This document shows, piece by piece, positions 32,315 to 44,084 of a DNA stretch of 64,000 nt (position 1 is its first letter; each line of letters begins with the position of its first letter). Both the position numbers and the translations under genes were made by a program. Below the pieces are notes generated by a model, which searched no databases, had not been told where the DNA came from, and was given only the letters and a program-made list of their open reading frames with translations. Source of the DNA: Aquitalea palustris (GTDB lineage Bacteria; Pseudomonadota; Gammaproteobacteria; Burkholderiales; Chromobacteriaceae); assembly GCF_003693445.1 (NCBI RefSeq), contig NZ_RFAR01000001.1, positions 1 through 64,000 on the forward strand, given 5' to 3'.

Positions 32315-33694
32315 ATGACGGTAAGCATCAAGCGCTGGGAGCCGGAAAACATCATTTTCTGGCTGACCCGCGGCCGCAGGATTGCCAACCGCAATCTGCT
32401 CCTTTCCACCCTCGCCCTGCATCTGAATTTCAATGTATGGATGATGTGGAGCATCGTGGTCAGCAATTTGCCGGCCATCGGCTTTGCCATGACCGGTCAG
32501 CAGCAGTTTCTGCTGGTTTCCATTCCGCCGCTGGTCGGCGGCATCATGCGGCTGTTTTATGCCTGCATCTGGAGCTGGGTAGGCGGTGGCACCTGGCTGG
32601 GCATTTCCACGCTGTTCCTGCTGATTCCCGCGCTGGGCGTGGGCTGGCTGGTACAGGACATCAGCGCGCCCTTCCCCTTGCTGTTGCTGGTGGCCGCCTG
32701 TTGCGGCATTGGCGGCGCCGCTTCGTCGTCGCACTTGTCCAACACCAGCTTTTTCTTTCCCAAGTCGGCCAAGGGCTTTGCCATGGGGCTGAATGCCGGC
32801 ATGGGCAATCTGGGCGTGTCCGTGGTGCAGATCGTGGTGCCGCTGGCCATTGCCGTTCCGCTGTTTGGCAGCCTGGCTGGCGAGCCGCAAATCTGGGGCC
32901 GTGGTGCGCAGGTGCATCCGGTCTGGCTGCAGAATGCCGGCTATATCTGGATCATCCCCATCCTGCTGATTGCCACGCTCTGCCTGCTGTACGCACACGA
33001 CCTGCCCAAGCTGCGGCTGACCCTGAACGACCAGTGGCTGATGATGAAGGAGCGCCACACCTGGTATATCTGCCTTTTGTATCTGAGCAGCTATGGCACC
33101 TTCATCGGTTTTTCCGCCGCCTTTCCGCTGTTGGCCCATGCCCTGTTCCCGCTGGTGAATGCCACGCCCTATCTGTTTCTGGGGCCGATGATCTGCGCGC
33201 TGGCCCGGCCCATCGGCGGCTGGTGCGGTGACCGCATCGGTGGCGGCATCACCACGCTGGTCTGCAATGCGCTGATGGTGGTCGGCACCCTGCTCATCCT
33301 GGTCAGCCTGCCCGGCGAGCTCGACGGCGGCAGCTTCAGTCTGTTTTTGTGTGCTTTTTTGCTGATGTTCTTTGCCGCCGGCGTGGGTAATGGCTCGTCC
33401 TACCAGCTGTCACCCAAGGTTTTCCTGATCGAGGCTGGCCGGCAGGCCAAGGCCAGCGGCGAGAGCATTGCCGCCGCCTACACCCGTGGCGGACGGCGTG
33501 GTGTGGCGGCGATGAGCATCAGCTCGGTTTCGGCCACGCTGGGCGGCTTCTTCATTCCCAAAGCCTTTGGCAGCGCACTGGACTGGTTCGCCAGCTTCGT
33601 CCCCGCCTTCATGCTGTTCCTGGTTTTTTATCTGGTATCGATGGCGGTGGCCTGGTGGCAGTACGCCCGACCGACCGCCAGCATGCGCTGCTGA
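32315..33694 (+). CDS. NarK/NasA-family nitrate/nitrite transporter (MFS)
   Basis: A 459-residue 12-helix major facilitator protein of the nitrate/nitrite porter family. Both nitrate signatures are recognisable: GLNAGMGNLGVSVVQ in helix 5 and AGVGNGSSYQLSPKVF in helix 11, as is the NFNVWMMWS helix-1 Arg/Phe-type region. The ATG at 32315 is preferred over a TTG at 32270. No nitrate reductase genes are adjacent, but moaA (molybdenum cofactor) lies 3 kb downstream. Confidence 0.88.
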   Translation: MTVSIKRWEPENIIFWLTRGRRIANRNLLLSTLALHLNFNVWMMWSIVVSNLPAIGFAMTGQQQFLLVSIPPLVGGIMRLFYACIWSWVGGGTWLGISTLFLLIPALGVGWLVQDISAPFPLLLLVAACCGIGGAASSSHLSNTSFFFPKSAKGFAMGLNAGMGNLGVSVVQIVVPLAIAVPLFGSLAGEPQIWGRGAQVHPVWLQNAGYIWIIPILLIATLCLLYAHDLPKLRLTLNDQWLMMKERHTWYICLLYLSSYGTFIGFSAAFPLLAHALFPLVNATPYLFLGPMICALARPIGGWCGDRIGGGITTLVCNALMVVGTLLILVSLPGELDGGSFSLFLCAFLLMFFAAGVGNGSSYQLSPKVFLIEAGRQAKASGESIAAAYTRGGRRGVAAMSISSVSATLGGFFIPKAFGSALDWFASFVPAFMLFLVFYLVSMAVAWWQYARPTASMRC

Positions 33695-33702
33695 GTAGCG
33701 GA

Positions 33703-34392
33703 ATGCCACGACTGCCACACCTGCCCCTGTTCACCGCCCTGCTGCTGTCGCTATTGCTGCATGCCGGGCTATTGGGCTATAGCCATGCGGTCTGGCCGGC
33801 AGGCCCAGCCGCGGCCCCGGCGCCAGCCGGCCTGCAGTTACAATTACAAAGGATGCCGGCGCGGCTGCCGCAGACGCCGCACAGCAGCAGCCCACCAACC
33901 AGGCATCTGCCAGCAGCCACACAGCCCGTGCTTACTACCCCGCCCACACCGGCAGCCAGCCCACGCCTGGCGGCGAACCGCCAGGCACAGCAGACCATGG
34001 CCAGCCCGGTAGCAGCCACTCCGGCGGGCAGCCAGACCAGCGACAATCCGCCGGCCAGCACGCCGGGCAAAGCCGCCAATACGCCAGCCGCCAGCGACGC
34101 AGAAAATCATCCCGCGCTATATCGCACGGCCTATCTGCACAACCCGGAGCCACCCTATCCGGAACGCTCGCGTGAACTGGGTGAACAGGGTCGGGTCCTG
34201 CTACGGGTGCTGGTCAGCCCGGAAGGCCGTGCCGGCCAGATCGATATCGTTGACAGCAGCCATTCGCGCCGGCTGGACGAGACAGCCCGCGCCACTGTTG
34301 CTGACTGGCGCTTCGTACCGGCCCGCCAGGATGGCACGGCTATTGCATCGCGCATTCTGGTGCCCATCAGCTTCAGCCTGCAGTCGCACTGA
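33703..34392 (+). CDS. TonB-like energy transducer
   Basis: A 229-residue protein with an N-terminal membrane anchor (about 8-27), a long Pro/Ala/Ser/Thr-rich periplasmic linker, and a C-terminal TonB domain (PEPPYPERSRELGEQGRVLLRVLVSPEGR, then ATVADWRFVPAR). TonB couples the proton gradient to outer-membrane transporters. ExbB/ExbD are not adjacent. It begins 8 bases after the NarK-like stop and lacks a clear ribosome site, which suggests translational coupling. A Lys/Pro-rich linker typical of TonB is replaced by an Ala/Pro/Gln one. Confidence 0.85.
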   Translation: MPRLPHLPLFTALLLSLLLHAGLLGYSHAVWPAGPAAAPAPAGLQLQLQRMPARLPQTPHSSSPPTRHLPAATQPVLTTPPTPAASPRLAANRQAQQTMASPVAATPAGSQTSDNPPASTPGKAANTPAASDAENHPALYRTAYLHNPEPPYPERSRELGEQGRVLLRVLVSPEGRAGQIDIVDSSHSRRLDETARATVADWRFVPARQDGTAIASRILVPISFSLQSH

Positions 34393-34410
34393 GCACCCCG
34401 CCACCCATGA

Positions 34411-34436
34411 AAAAAGCCCGCATATGCGGGCTTTTT
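34411..34436. terminator. Bidirectional terminator between tonB-like and yceI
   Basis: The perfect palindrome AAAAAGCCCGCATATGCGGGCTTTTT has T-runs in both directions between convergent genes. Confidence 0.92.
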
Positions 34437-34457
34437 CTTGCTACAGAGACAGCTAGA

Positions 34458-35030
34458 TTACTGCGCCTTGACGGCTTCGATGGTCACTTTCAGGGTGACA
34501 TCATCAGCAATCGCCGGCAGGAAAGTCTTCATGCCGAAATCGCTACGCTTGATGGTGGTTTCGGCGTTGGCGCCATAGGTTTCCTGGCCGCTCATCGGGT
34601 TCTTGCCGCCACCGAAGTTGGTCACGGTCAGGGTCACCGGCTTGGTCACGCCCAGAATGGTCAGGTTGCCGTTAACAGCAGCCAGCTTGTCACCGGCAAA
34701 CTTCAGGTCGGTCGACTTGAAGGTGATGGTGGGGAACTGGGCCACATTGAAGAAATCCTTGCTCTTCAGGTGGGTGTCGCGTGCAGCCAGGTAGGTTTGC
34801 AGCGAGTTGGTATCGATGGTGATGTCAACAGCGCCCTTCTTGGCTTCGGTATCCAGCACCACATTGCCGGCAGTCTTGGTGAATACGCCGGACTGCACCG
34901 AGAAACCAAGGTGACGCACTTCGTATTGGGCCACGGTGTGGGTCGGGTCCACGCTATAGCTAACCGGGGCGGCCAGGGCGGCACCAGCAAAGGCCGAAAA
35001 CGCAACAGCGAACAAGGCTTTCTTCATCAT
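34458..35030 (-). CDS. YceI-family periplasmic protein
   Basis: A 190-residue lipocalin-like isoprenoid-binding protein of the YceI family with a signal peptide (MMKKALFAVAFSAFAGAALA). SYSVDPTHTVAQYEVRHLGFS and the final KRSDFGMKTFLPAIADDVTLKV are typical. Induced by alkaline or acid stress in enterics. Last gene of a marR-cytochrome b561-yceI-yceI operon, an arrangement in which YceI may carry a quinone-like ligand for the cytochrome. Confidence 0.93.
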   Translation of the reverse strand: MMKKALFAVAFSAFAGAALAAPVSYSVDPTHTVAQYEVRHLGFSVQSGVFTKTAGNVVLDTEAKKGAVDITIDTNSLQTYLAARDTHLKSKDFFNVAQFPTITFKSTDLKFAGDKLAAVNGNLTILGVTKPVTLTVTNFGGGKNPMSGQETYGANAETTIKRSDFGMKTFLPAIADDVTLKVTIEAVKAQ

Positions 35031-35049
35031 GACTTAACTCTCCTGAGTG

Positions 35050-35601
35050 TTATTTGCCGGCCGGAATGGCCACTTTGAACTTGATCTGTACTTCATCGGC
35101 CACGGTGCCGGTATCGGCCCAGTCGCCCTCACCAATCTTGTAAGCCAGCCGCGATACCGGCAGCACGCCTTCCACCACGGTGAGCGCACCCTCCTGACGG
35201 GCCGTGAAGGGCGCCGTCACATCACGGGTATTGCCCTTGATGGTCAGCTTGCCTGCCACCTGCAATTTGCCACCGCCCAGGTTCTTGATGCTGCTGCTGA
35301 CAAAACGGGCCGACGGGAATTTCGCTACATTGAACCAGTCTGCTTTTTTCGCCTCGCCCACAGCTTCGGCCGTCGGCAGGCTGATGCTGGCAGTGTCGAT
35401 GCTGATGTCGGCCTTGCCGGCTTCAGGTTTCTTCAGGTCCAGCACCACCGTGCCGCTGAACTTCTTGAAGTTGCCGGTCACCGGCACATTCAGCTGCTTC
35501 ATGGTGAAATTGATCTGGCTCTTGCCTGTATCCAGCGGCGCGGCCTGCAACAGCGGGGCGACCAGCAGCAATGCTGCAGGAATCAGTCTCAGTTGTTTCA
35601 T
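35050..35601 (-). CDS. YceI-family periplasmic protein (second copy)
   Basis: A 183-residue YceI paralogue with signal peptide (LIPAALLLVAPLLQAA). The family pattern is recognisable (INFTMKQLNVPVTGNFKKFSG; VAKFPSARFVSSSIKNLGGG; YKIGEGDWADTGTVADEVQIKF) but diverges from the neighbour and matches the subtype that replaces the VDPxHT start with DTGKSQINF. It lies 19 bases upstream of the other yceI, in the same operon. Confidence 0.9.
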   Translation of the reverse strand: MKQLRLIPAALLLVAPLLQAAPLDTGKSQINFTMKQLNVPVTGNFKKFSGTVVLDLKKPEAGKADISIDTASISLPTAEAVGEAKKADWFNVAKFPSARFVSSSIKNLGGGKLQVAGKLTIKGNTRDVTAPFTARQEGALTVVEGVLPVSRLAYKIGEGDWADTGTVADEVQIKFKVAIPAGK

Positions 35602-35626
35602 GCTCGTTCTCACTTCAGCTAAGGGT

Positions 35627-36172
35627 TTATTCGCGTGGCCCACGCAGGCTCATGCGGTACAGCATGCCGTCCTTGTCGATGACATGGTGCTTGATGGCGG
35701 CCAGCACATGGCCAGCCACACAGGCGGCCATGATCCAGTTCAGGGTTTCGTGCACGGTCTTCAGGGTGGCGGCCAGTTGCTCGTTCTGCGCCACCAGGTC
35801 CGGCAGCTGCACCAATTTGAACAACACCACCGGAAAACCATAGGCCGAGCTCATCAGCCAGCCGGTCAGCGGCACGGCGAACATCAGCAGATAGAGTGCC
35901 AAATGGCCGCCATGCGCCAGCAGCCGCTCCAGACCATTCATGTGCGCCGGCAGCGCGGGCGGGCGCTTCAGCAGGCGCACCAGCAAGCGCACGGCCACCA
36001 GCGCCAGAATGGTGATGCCCGCCCACTTGTGCCAGGCGATGTATTTGAACTTGGCCGGCGACAAGGGCAGGCCAGACACCAGCAGACCGGCAATAAAGGT
36101 CGCGATAATCAGCCCGGCAATCAGCCAGTGCAATGCAATGGCGGGTGAGGAATAGCGCTCACTCGATTTCAT
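35627..36172 (-). CDS. Cytochrome b561
   Basis: A 181-residue four-helix di-heme membrane cytochrome (CybB-like). The heme-ligand histidines are visible in IALHWLIAG, IAWHKWAG, VHETLNW and CVAGHVLAAIKHHVID. It is a ubiquinol oxidoreductase at the inner membrane, here paired with two YceI proteins. The start overlaps the marR stop by 14 bases. Confidence 0.92.
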   Translation of the reverse strand: MKSSERYSSPAIALHWLIAGLIIATFIAGLLVSGLPLSPAKFKYIAWHKWAGITILALVAVRLLVRLLKRPPALPAHMNGLERLLAHGGHLALYLLMFAVPLTGWLMSSAYGFPVVLFKLVQLPDLVAQNEQLAATLKTVHETLNWIMAACVAGHVLAAIKHHVIDKDGMLYRMSLRGPRE

Positions 36173-36626
36173 GTTTTTTTTGCTCCAGTACCTGGTTAAA
36201 TGCAGCACGCAGCTGCGAGAGCCGACGGCACAATTCTTCCATGTCCGCCGGTTCCAGCAGGTCGAAGGCGGTTTTCATATAGGCGATGTGCGCCGGAAAC
36301 ACTTGCTGGAACAAGGCTTCGCCCTGTGCGGTCAAGGCCACCATGACGCTGCGGCGGTCCTGCTCCTGCGCACAGCGACTGACCACGCCCTTTTCAATCA
36401 GGCGGTCGATCACCCCGGTCAGTGTGCCCTTGGTGATCAGCGTTTTTTCCGACAATTCCTTGCAGCTCATGCCTGGCGTATTGCCCAGTGTCGCCACCAC
36501 ATCGAATTGTGGCGGCGTGAGATCCATCTGGCGGATATGAAAAGCCGACAATTGCTCAAATGCCTGGAATGTCCGCGCGAGTTCCCGAATGACCGACAGA
36601 GACGGCTCCTTTTTTACATGACTCAT
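36159..36626 (-). CDS. MarR-family transcriptional regulator
   Basis: A 155-residue winged-helix repressor. LTPPQFDVVATLGNTPGMSCKELSEKT leads into the recognition helix TKGTLTGVIDRLIEKGVV, and the wing contains QDRRSVMVALTAQG. First gene of an operon with cytochrome b561 and two yceI genes. Likely autoregulated through the inverted repeat at 36661-36678 inside its own promoter. Ligand unknown. Confidence 0.92.
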   Translation of the reverse strand: MSHVKKEPSLSVIRELARTFQAFEQLSAFHIRQMDLTPPQFDVVATLGNTPGMSCKELSEKTLITKGTLTGVIDRLIEKGVVSRCAQEQDRRSVMVALTAQGEALFQQVFPAHIAYMKTAFDLLEPADMEELCRRLSQLRAAFNQVLEQKKHEIE

Positions 36627-36651
36627 AGCGTCATCAACCTTTGTTCGAATC

Positions 36652-36681
36652 AGTATAGTTCAAACTAGAACTAGTTTGCAA
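36652..36681 (-). promoter_or_regulatory. marR operon promoter with embedded operator
   Basis: On the minus strand -35 TTGCAA (36681-36676), an 18-base spacer and -10 TATACT (36657-36652) form a good sigma-70 promoter. The perfect inverted repeat CAAACTAG-AA-CTAGTTTG (36661-36678) lies within the spacer and touches the -35, as expected for MarR autorepression. Confidence 0.75.
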
Positions 36682-36817
36682 TTGATGTTAAGAAAAATCC
36701 ACGTCTTTAACAGACAGAACCGTAACAGAATGCCGACAAATCAGGATAAAGAGCAGTGGACCACGACAAACGACAATAATTCCTAACGCCTTTTACCCAG
36801 CGAGGTTTGGCGCTATT

Positions 36818-36831
36818 CTGATCAATATCAC
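36818..36831 (+). promoter_or_regulatory. Candidate FNR-type site upstream of moaA
   Basis: CTGAT-CAAT-ATCAC matches 8 of 10 positions of TTGAT-N4-ATCAA with perfect inner symmetry, centred 50 bases upstream of the moaA ATG. The matching -10 is weak, so confidence is limited. Confidence 0.38.
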
Positions 36832-36874
36832 CCATCACGGCAGCCCCGTGCTGACTTAACCTGGTCGCTCCATC

Positions 36875-37855
36875 ATGAATATCCTGCAGGACCGCTTTGG
36901 ACGCAGCATTGAATATCTCCGCCTGTCGGTAACGGATCGTTGCGACCTGCGCTGCAGCTACTGCATTCCCAAAGGCTTCAAGGACTTCGAAGAACCGGAA
37001 AACTGGCTCACCTTCGACGAAATCGAACGCGTGGTGGCGGCATTTGTCAGCCTGGGTACACGCCGGGTCAGGCTGACCGGCGGCGAGCCCTTGCTGCGGC
37101 GCGATCTGCCGCAACTGGCCGGTCGCCTGGCAGCCCTGCCCGGCCTGCAAGACCTGTCGCTCACCACCAATGCCACCCAGCTGGCGCGGCATGCCGACGC
37201 GCTGTACCGCGCCGGCGTCAAACGTGTCAATGTCAGCCTGGATTCGCTGCGGCGCGAATGTGTCAACACCATCACCGGCCGTGATAGCCTGCCGCAAGTC
37301 ATGGCCGGTCTGGAAGCAGCCCGTGCCGCCGGCCTGTCGCCCATCAAGATCAATATGGTGGCCATGAAGGACGTCAACGAGGCTGACATCGAAACCATGG
37401 TGGGTTTCTGTATTGACAACGGTTTTGTGCTGCGGCTGATCGAAGCCATGCCAATGGGCGACAGCGGGCGCAATACCGCCTATCTGGATTTGCAGCCGGT
37501 GCTGGAACAATTACGACAGCGTTTTGGTCTGTTGCCACAAAGCAGCGAAATGGGTGGCGGACCGGCACGTTACTGGCGCAGCGCCGACGGGGCATTCACG
37601 CTGGGGGTGATCACTCCCATTTCCCAGCATTTCTGTGCCACCTGTAACCGCGTCCGCCTGTCGGTCGACGGCACGCTGTATATGTGTCTGGGACAGGAGG
37701 AAAGTTTCGAACTGCGGCCCTTGCTGCGTAGCGGCATCAGCGATGAAGGCTTGCTGGACGCCATTCGCCAGGCCATCGAGCTGAAGCCGGAACGGCACGA
37801 ATTTCGCGAAAATCCGGGCAAACTCATCCGCATCATGTCGATGACCGGCGGTTAA
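36875..37855 (+). CDS. moaA: GTP 3',8-cyclase MoaA
   Basis: A 326-residue radical SAM enzyme for the first step of molybdenum cofactor synthesis. The N-terminal cluster is C23-DLR-C27-SY-C30, the GTP-side cluster lies in HFCATCNRVRLSVDGTLYMC, and the protein ends with the required Gly-Gly. VRLTGGEPLLRRDL and TTNATQLARHA are typical. No other moa/moe genes are adjacent. Nitrate reductase needs the cofactor, which fits the NarK-like gene nearby. Confidence 0.95.
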   Translation: MNILQDRFGRSIEYLRLSVTDRCDLRCSYCIPKGFKDFEEPENWLTFDEIERVVAAFVSLGTRRVRLTGGEPLLRRDLPQLAGRLAALPGLQDLSLTTNATQLARHADALYRAGVKRVNVSLDSLRRECVNTITGRDSLPQVMAGLEAARAAGLSPIKINMVAMKDVNEADIETMVGFCIDNGFVLRLIEAMPMGDSGRNTAYLDLQPVLEQLRQRFGLLPQSSEMGGGPARYWRSADGAFTLGVITPISQHFCATCNRVRLSVDGTLYMCLGQEESFELRPLLRSGISDEGLLDAIRQAIELKPERHEFRENPGKLIRIMSMTGG

Positions 37856-37952
37856 TGCGCCCAAAAGCAGCTAGTTTGTGCCGGCCATAGCCTGCAACAG
37901 CCCGCTTTCGTTATACTATTGGCAAATTATTCGCCTTAACGCGGACGGCCTA

Positions 37953-39134
37953 ATGAGCGAATTGCAGATTGGTGTACTGATATTGGGCGTTGCAGTCATC
38001 GCCCTGGTGTTCGGATTCAATGTTTTTCAGGAGTGGCGCTTTCGCAAGAAAACCAGCCAGGCTTTTGCGCGCCCTCATGACGACGTCCTGCTGAACGTCC
38101 CCAAAAACAATGTCCGGGATGGCGTGCGGGCCGACCGCATGGAGCCGGTGCTGGTCGACAGCGCGCACTTGCCGGCCGGTTACGACGACGAACCGTTCGA
38201 ACCTGAAATCCCGGAAGACACCACCCTTACCCTGCCGCCGACGGTAGAACGCCCGGCACCAATACCCGAGCCGATGCCGCAGCGCGAAGACGAAGAGTCC
38301 GGCCAGTTTGAATCGGCCGATCATCAGGCGCTGGTGGCCGCCCTGCTCGACCCCTCGCTCGATTTCATCGCCGAAGTCGTCTTCCACGAGCCGCACGAGC
38401 TGGCCGCCATGCCGCGTTTCAACGTCGGCAAGCGCACCCACATCATTGGCCGTACCGAAAAAGGCTTGTGGAAACCGGCCGAAGCCGTGCCTGGCACCCG
38501 CTACAAGCAAATCAACATCGGCATGCAGATGGTGGATCGCAGCGGCTCGGTTACTGAACCGGAACTGGCTGGATTCTGCCAGCAGGTGTCGCGCTTCGCC
38601 GAAGAGCACGATGCCGCAGTCAGCTTTCCGCAACGCCAGCAAAAACTGGTGGCGGCACGCGAACTGGATCGTTTTTGCGCCGATGTCGACGTGCTGATCG
38701 GCATCAATGTCGTCCCGCGTGAGGCCGTGGAAGGCAGCCGCCTGCGCAGCTTTGTCGAGGCCGGCGGCCTGCAACTGGAACCGGACGGTGCCTTCCATTA
38801 TCTGGCTGACTCCGGCAACACCCTGTATTCGCTGATGGCTGCAGACCAGATGCCGTTTACCTTCCATACCCTGCTGGACAAGTCCTTCCCGGCGCTGACG
38901 CTGCTGTTTGATGTACCGCGTGTCGCCGGTGGTGTGGAAGTATTCGACCGTGCCGTACTGTTTGCCAAGCAGCTGGCCGCCGAATTCGACGCGCAACTGG
39001 TGGATGACAACCGCCGCGTCTTGTCCGACGTCGGGCTGTCGCGCATCCGCGACCAGCTGGTACATATTTACAGCAGCATGGACGACCGCGGCATTGCGCC
39101 AGGCAGTGTCGCCGCACTCAGGCTGTTCGCCTGA
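37953..39134 (+). CDS. zipA: Cell division protein ZipA
   Basis: A 393-residue FtsZ-tethering divisome protein. The N-terminus is a membrane anchor (SELQIGVLILGVAVIALVFG), then a Pro/Glu-rich linker of about 80 residues, and a C-terminal ZipA_C/FtsZ-binding domain (GMQMVDRSGSVTEPELAGF; PRVAGGVEVFDRAVLFAKQL; SDVGLSRIRDQL). The ATG at 37953 places the anchor at the start. ligA follows 55 bases later, the usual pairing. Confidence 0.92.
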   Translation: MSELQIGVLILGVAVIALVFGFNVFQEWRFRKKTSQAFARPHDDVLLNVPKNNVRDGVRADRMEPVLVDSAHLPAGYDDEPFEPEIPEDTTLTLPPTVERPAPIPEPMPQREDEESGQFESADHQALVAALLDPSLDFIAEVVFHEPHELAAMPRFNVGKRTHIIGRTEKGLWKPAEAVPGTRYKQINIGMQMVDRSGSVTEPELAGFCQQVSRFAEEHDAAVSFPQRQQKLVAARELDRFCADVDVLIGINVVPREAVEGSRLRSFVEAGGLQLEPDGAFHYLADSGNTLYSLMAADQMPFTFHTLLDKSFPALTLLFDVPRVAGGVEVFDRAVLFAKQLAAEFDAQLVDDNRRVLSDVGLSRIRDQLVHIYSSMDDRGIAPGSVAALRLFA

Positions 39135-39180
39135 ATCCACAGCGCGCAGGCCGGCACATGCCGGCCTTTTTCCGTTTTGA

Positions 39181-41619
<2,439 letters not shown>

Positions 41620-41625
41620 GGAACG

Positions 41626-43068
41626 ATGATGAGCGAAACGGCATTCGAGCGCGGCAACCGTCTGGCGGCAGCCAATCAGCATGAACAGGCCATCGCCGCC
41701 TTCAGCGAATGTCTGCGCCGCAACGCCCAGGACTGGCAGGCCCTGTTCAACCGCGGCACGGCACAGATGCGGCTGAAGCACTATCCACTGGCGCTGGAAG
41801 ACTATCTGGCTGCCGCCGCCCTCAACCCATCGTCCAGCAATATCAAATGCAATCTGGCCGTACTGCTCAAGGAGCTGGGCGAGCTGGCTCTGGCGGAAAA
41901 CCTGCTGCTCGAAGTACTACAGGCGGAACCTGAGCATGTCGATGCCTGGAGCAATCTGGGCGTGGTACTGCAATATGCCCTGCGTTATGACGACGCCGTG
42001 ATCTGCCATCAGAATGCCTTGCAACTAGCCGGCGCCAGTGCCGGCCGACTGAACAATCTGGGCAATGCACTGACCTGCGCACTACGACTGGACGAGGCGG
42101 TCAACGCTTACCAGCAGGGCATGGCCTTGCAGGCCGACGATGCCTTCCTCGGCTTCAACCTGTCGGTGGCCCTGCTGCTGCAGGGCCGGTATCGTGAAGC
42201 CTGGCCACTATACGAACAACGCTGGGGCACCATCATGCAGCCGCGCTACCGCGAGCGGCCCTGGCAAGGCCAGGATCTGGGCCAGCAACGCCTGTTGATC
42301 TGGGCCGAACAAGGCCTGGGCGACACCCTGCAGATGGTACGTTTCCTGCCCGAGTTGCAGCGCCGCCATCCCGAGGCCCGGCTGATCCTCGCCTGCCAGC
42401 ATGCCTGCCTGCGACTGTTTGCCCAATTACCCAATATCGAACTGGTACCACTGGAGGACACGCCTCCGCCCCATGACTGGCAATTACCGCTGATGTCCTT
42501 GCCGCTGCGGCTGGATGTCACGCTGGCTACCCTGTCTGATCAGCCCTATTTGCAAGCCGATCCGGCACTGGCAAGCGCCTGGGATGCCCGGCTGCCAGCA
42601 CGCCAGAGGGGCCGGCTGCGCATCGGCATTGTCTGGGAAACCGGCAGCTGGGGCGTAGGCATTGCCGACCACGGCCGGCAGAACAAGTCAGTGCCGCTGA
42701 CGGAGTTTATGCCGCTACTGGAGGACATGGACGCGGACTTTGTCTCGCTACAACTGGGCGAGCTGCCTGCCACATTGCAAGACAAGGTATTTGCCCCAGA
42801 GATTGGGGACTTTGCCGATACCGCAGCCATCATCAGCCAGCTTGATCTGGTGATCAGCGTGGATACCTCGGTCGTCCATCTGGCGGGTGCACTGGGCAAA
42901 CCGGTATGGGTATTGATGCGGGCAGAAAGCGCCCCCTTCTTCATGGCCCAGGGAGAAACTTCGCCCTGGTATGCCAGCATGCATATCTGGCGGCAGGCCA
43001 ACCCTGGTGATTGGCCACCGCTGATCGCCAGCGTGGCAAAAACGCTGCGGCAATTGCCGCGGGATTGA
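41626..43068 (+). CDS. TPR protein with glycosyltransferase-9-like domain
   Basis: A 480-residue protein. Residues 1 to about 210 hold five to six tetratricopeptide repeats ([27 protein letters not shown] and similar). The C-terminal part looks like a GT-B/GT9-type fold ([22 protein letters not shown]; then [24 protein letters not shown]). Similar proteins are found with flagellin or surface glycan genes. Six bases separate it from ligA; galU follows in the same direction. Acceptor unknown. Confidence 0.85.
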   Translation: MMSETAFERGNRLAAANQHEQAIAAFSECLRRNAQDWQALFNRGTAQMRLKHYPLALEDYLAAAALNPSSSNIKCNLAVLLKELGELALAENLLLEVLQAEPEHVDAWSNLGVVLQYALRYDDAVICHQNALQLAGASAGRLNNLGNALTCALRLDEAVNAYQQGMALQADDAFLGFNLSVALLLQGRYREAWPLYEQRWGTIMQPRYRERPWQGQDLGQQRLLIWAEQGLGDTLQMVRFLPELQRRHPEARLILACQHACLRLFAQLPNIELVPLEDTPPPHDWQLPLMSLPLRLDVTLATLSDQPYLQADPALASAWDARLPARQRGRLRIGIVWETGSWGVGIADHGRQNKSVPLTEFMPLLEDMDADFVSLQLGELPATLQDKVFAPEIGDFADTAAIISQLDLVISVDTSVVHLAGALGKPVWVLMRAESAPFFMAQGETSPWYASMHIWRQANPGDWPPLIASVAKTLRQLPRD

Positions 43069-43148
43069 GTTGTTGTTTGGTGCGGCGCGCAAGACAGGAT
43101 AGAATGCGCGCCAGTCAGAAATATTTTCAATTGAAGACTTCTACGACG

Positions 43149-44018
43149 ATGAAAAAAATCAGCAAGGCGGTATTTCCGGTAGCCGGACTCGGTACGCGAT
43201 TTTTGCCCGCCACCAAGGCTAGCCCGAAAGAAATGCTGCCAGTAGTGGACAAACCCCTGATCCAGTATGCAGTGGAAGAAGCCATTGCCGCCGGCATCAC
43301 CGAGCTGATTTTCATTACCGGCCGTAACAAGCGCTCCATCGAAGACCACTTCGACAAGGCCTACGAGCTGGAAACCGAGCTGGAAAACAAGAACAAGCAG
43401 AAGCTGCTGGACACCGTGCGCGGCATCATTCCGCCCTCGGTCAGCTGCATCTATATTCGCCAGACCGAAGCACTGGGTCTGGGGCACGCCGTATTGTGTG
43501 CCCGCCCGGTGGTGGGTGATGAGCCTTTTGCCGTGATCCTGGCCGATGACCTGATCGATGGCGAGCCGGGGGCGATGGAGCAGATGGTCAGCCTGTTCGA
43601 TACCACGCACAGCTCGATTCTGGGGGTAGAAACCGTGGCCCGTGAAGAAACCGGCTCCTACGGGATTGTCGAAACCGGCAGCAATGCCCAGGGCCAGCAG
43701 CAGGTATTGAGCATTGTGGAAAAGCCGCACCCGGATGTGGCGCCGTCCAATCTGGCCGTGGTGGGGCGTTACATTCTCACCCCGCGCATTTTCGACAAGC
43801 TGCTCAACACTACGCCTGGAGCGGGTGGTGAAATCCAGCTGACCGACGGCATTGCCGCCCTGCTGAAAGAAGAGGCGGTACTGGCCTTGCCGTTCAAGGG
43901 AACCCGTTACGATTGCGGCTCGAAACTGGGCTATCTTAAAGCTACCGTCAGCTATGGTTTGAAGCACCACGAAGTGGCCAAGGAATTTTCACAGTATCTG
44001 CAAAACCTGCAGAACTGA
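43149..44018 (+). CDS. galU: UTP-glucose-1-phosphate uridylyltransferase
   Basis: A 289-residue nucleotidyltransferase making UDP-glucose for glycans and lipopolysaccharide. [31 protein letters not shown] is the nucleotide-binding signature; [15 protein letters not shown] and [13 protein letters not shown] follow. The start at 43149 matches the family; the frame extends upstream without support. Confidence 0.96.
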   Translation: MKKISKAVFPVAGLGTRFLPATKASPKEMLPVVDKPLIQYAVEEAIAAGITELIFITGRNKRSIEDHFDKAYELETELENKNKQKLLDTVRGIIPPSVSCIYIRQTEALGLGHAVLCARPVVGDEPFAVILADDLIDGEPGAMEQMVSLFDTTHSSILGVETVAREETGSYGIVETGSNAQGQQQVLSIVEKPHPDVAPSNLAVVGRYILTPRIFDKLLNTTPGAGGEIQLTDGIAALLKEEAVLALPFKGTRYDCGSKLGYLKATVSYGLKHHEVAKEFSQYLQNLQN

Positions 44019-44084
44019 TCTGCCAATTTTCCATTACGCCGCTCTGTAGACGGAGCGGCGTTTGTATTTTCTCAAGGAGTCAAC

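Noticed and set aside
32207-33139. 310-codon minus-strand frame
   Set aside because: Shadow of the NarK-like gene; Gln/His/Gly-rich translation without any domain.
42546-43970. 474-codon minus-strand frame
   Set aside because: Antisense to the TPR glycosyltransferase-like gene and galU; both plus-strand genes have conserved motifs, and the reverse frame crosses their boundary without its own ribosome site.
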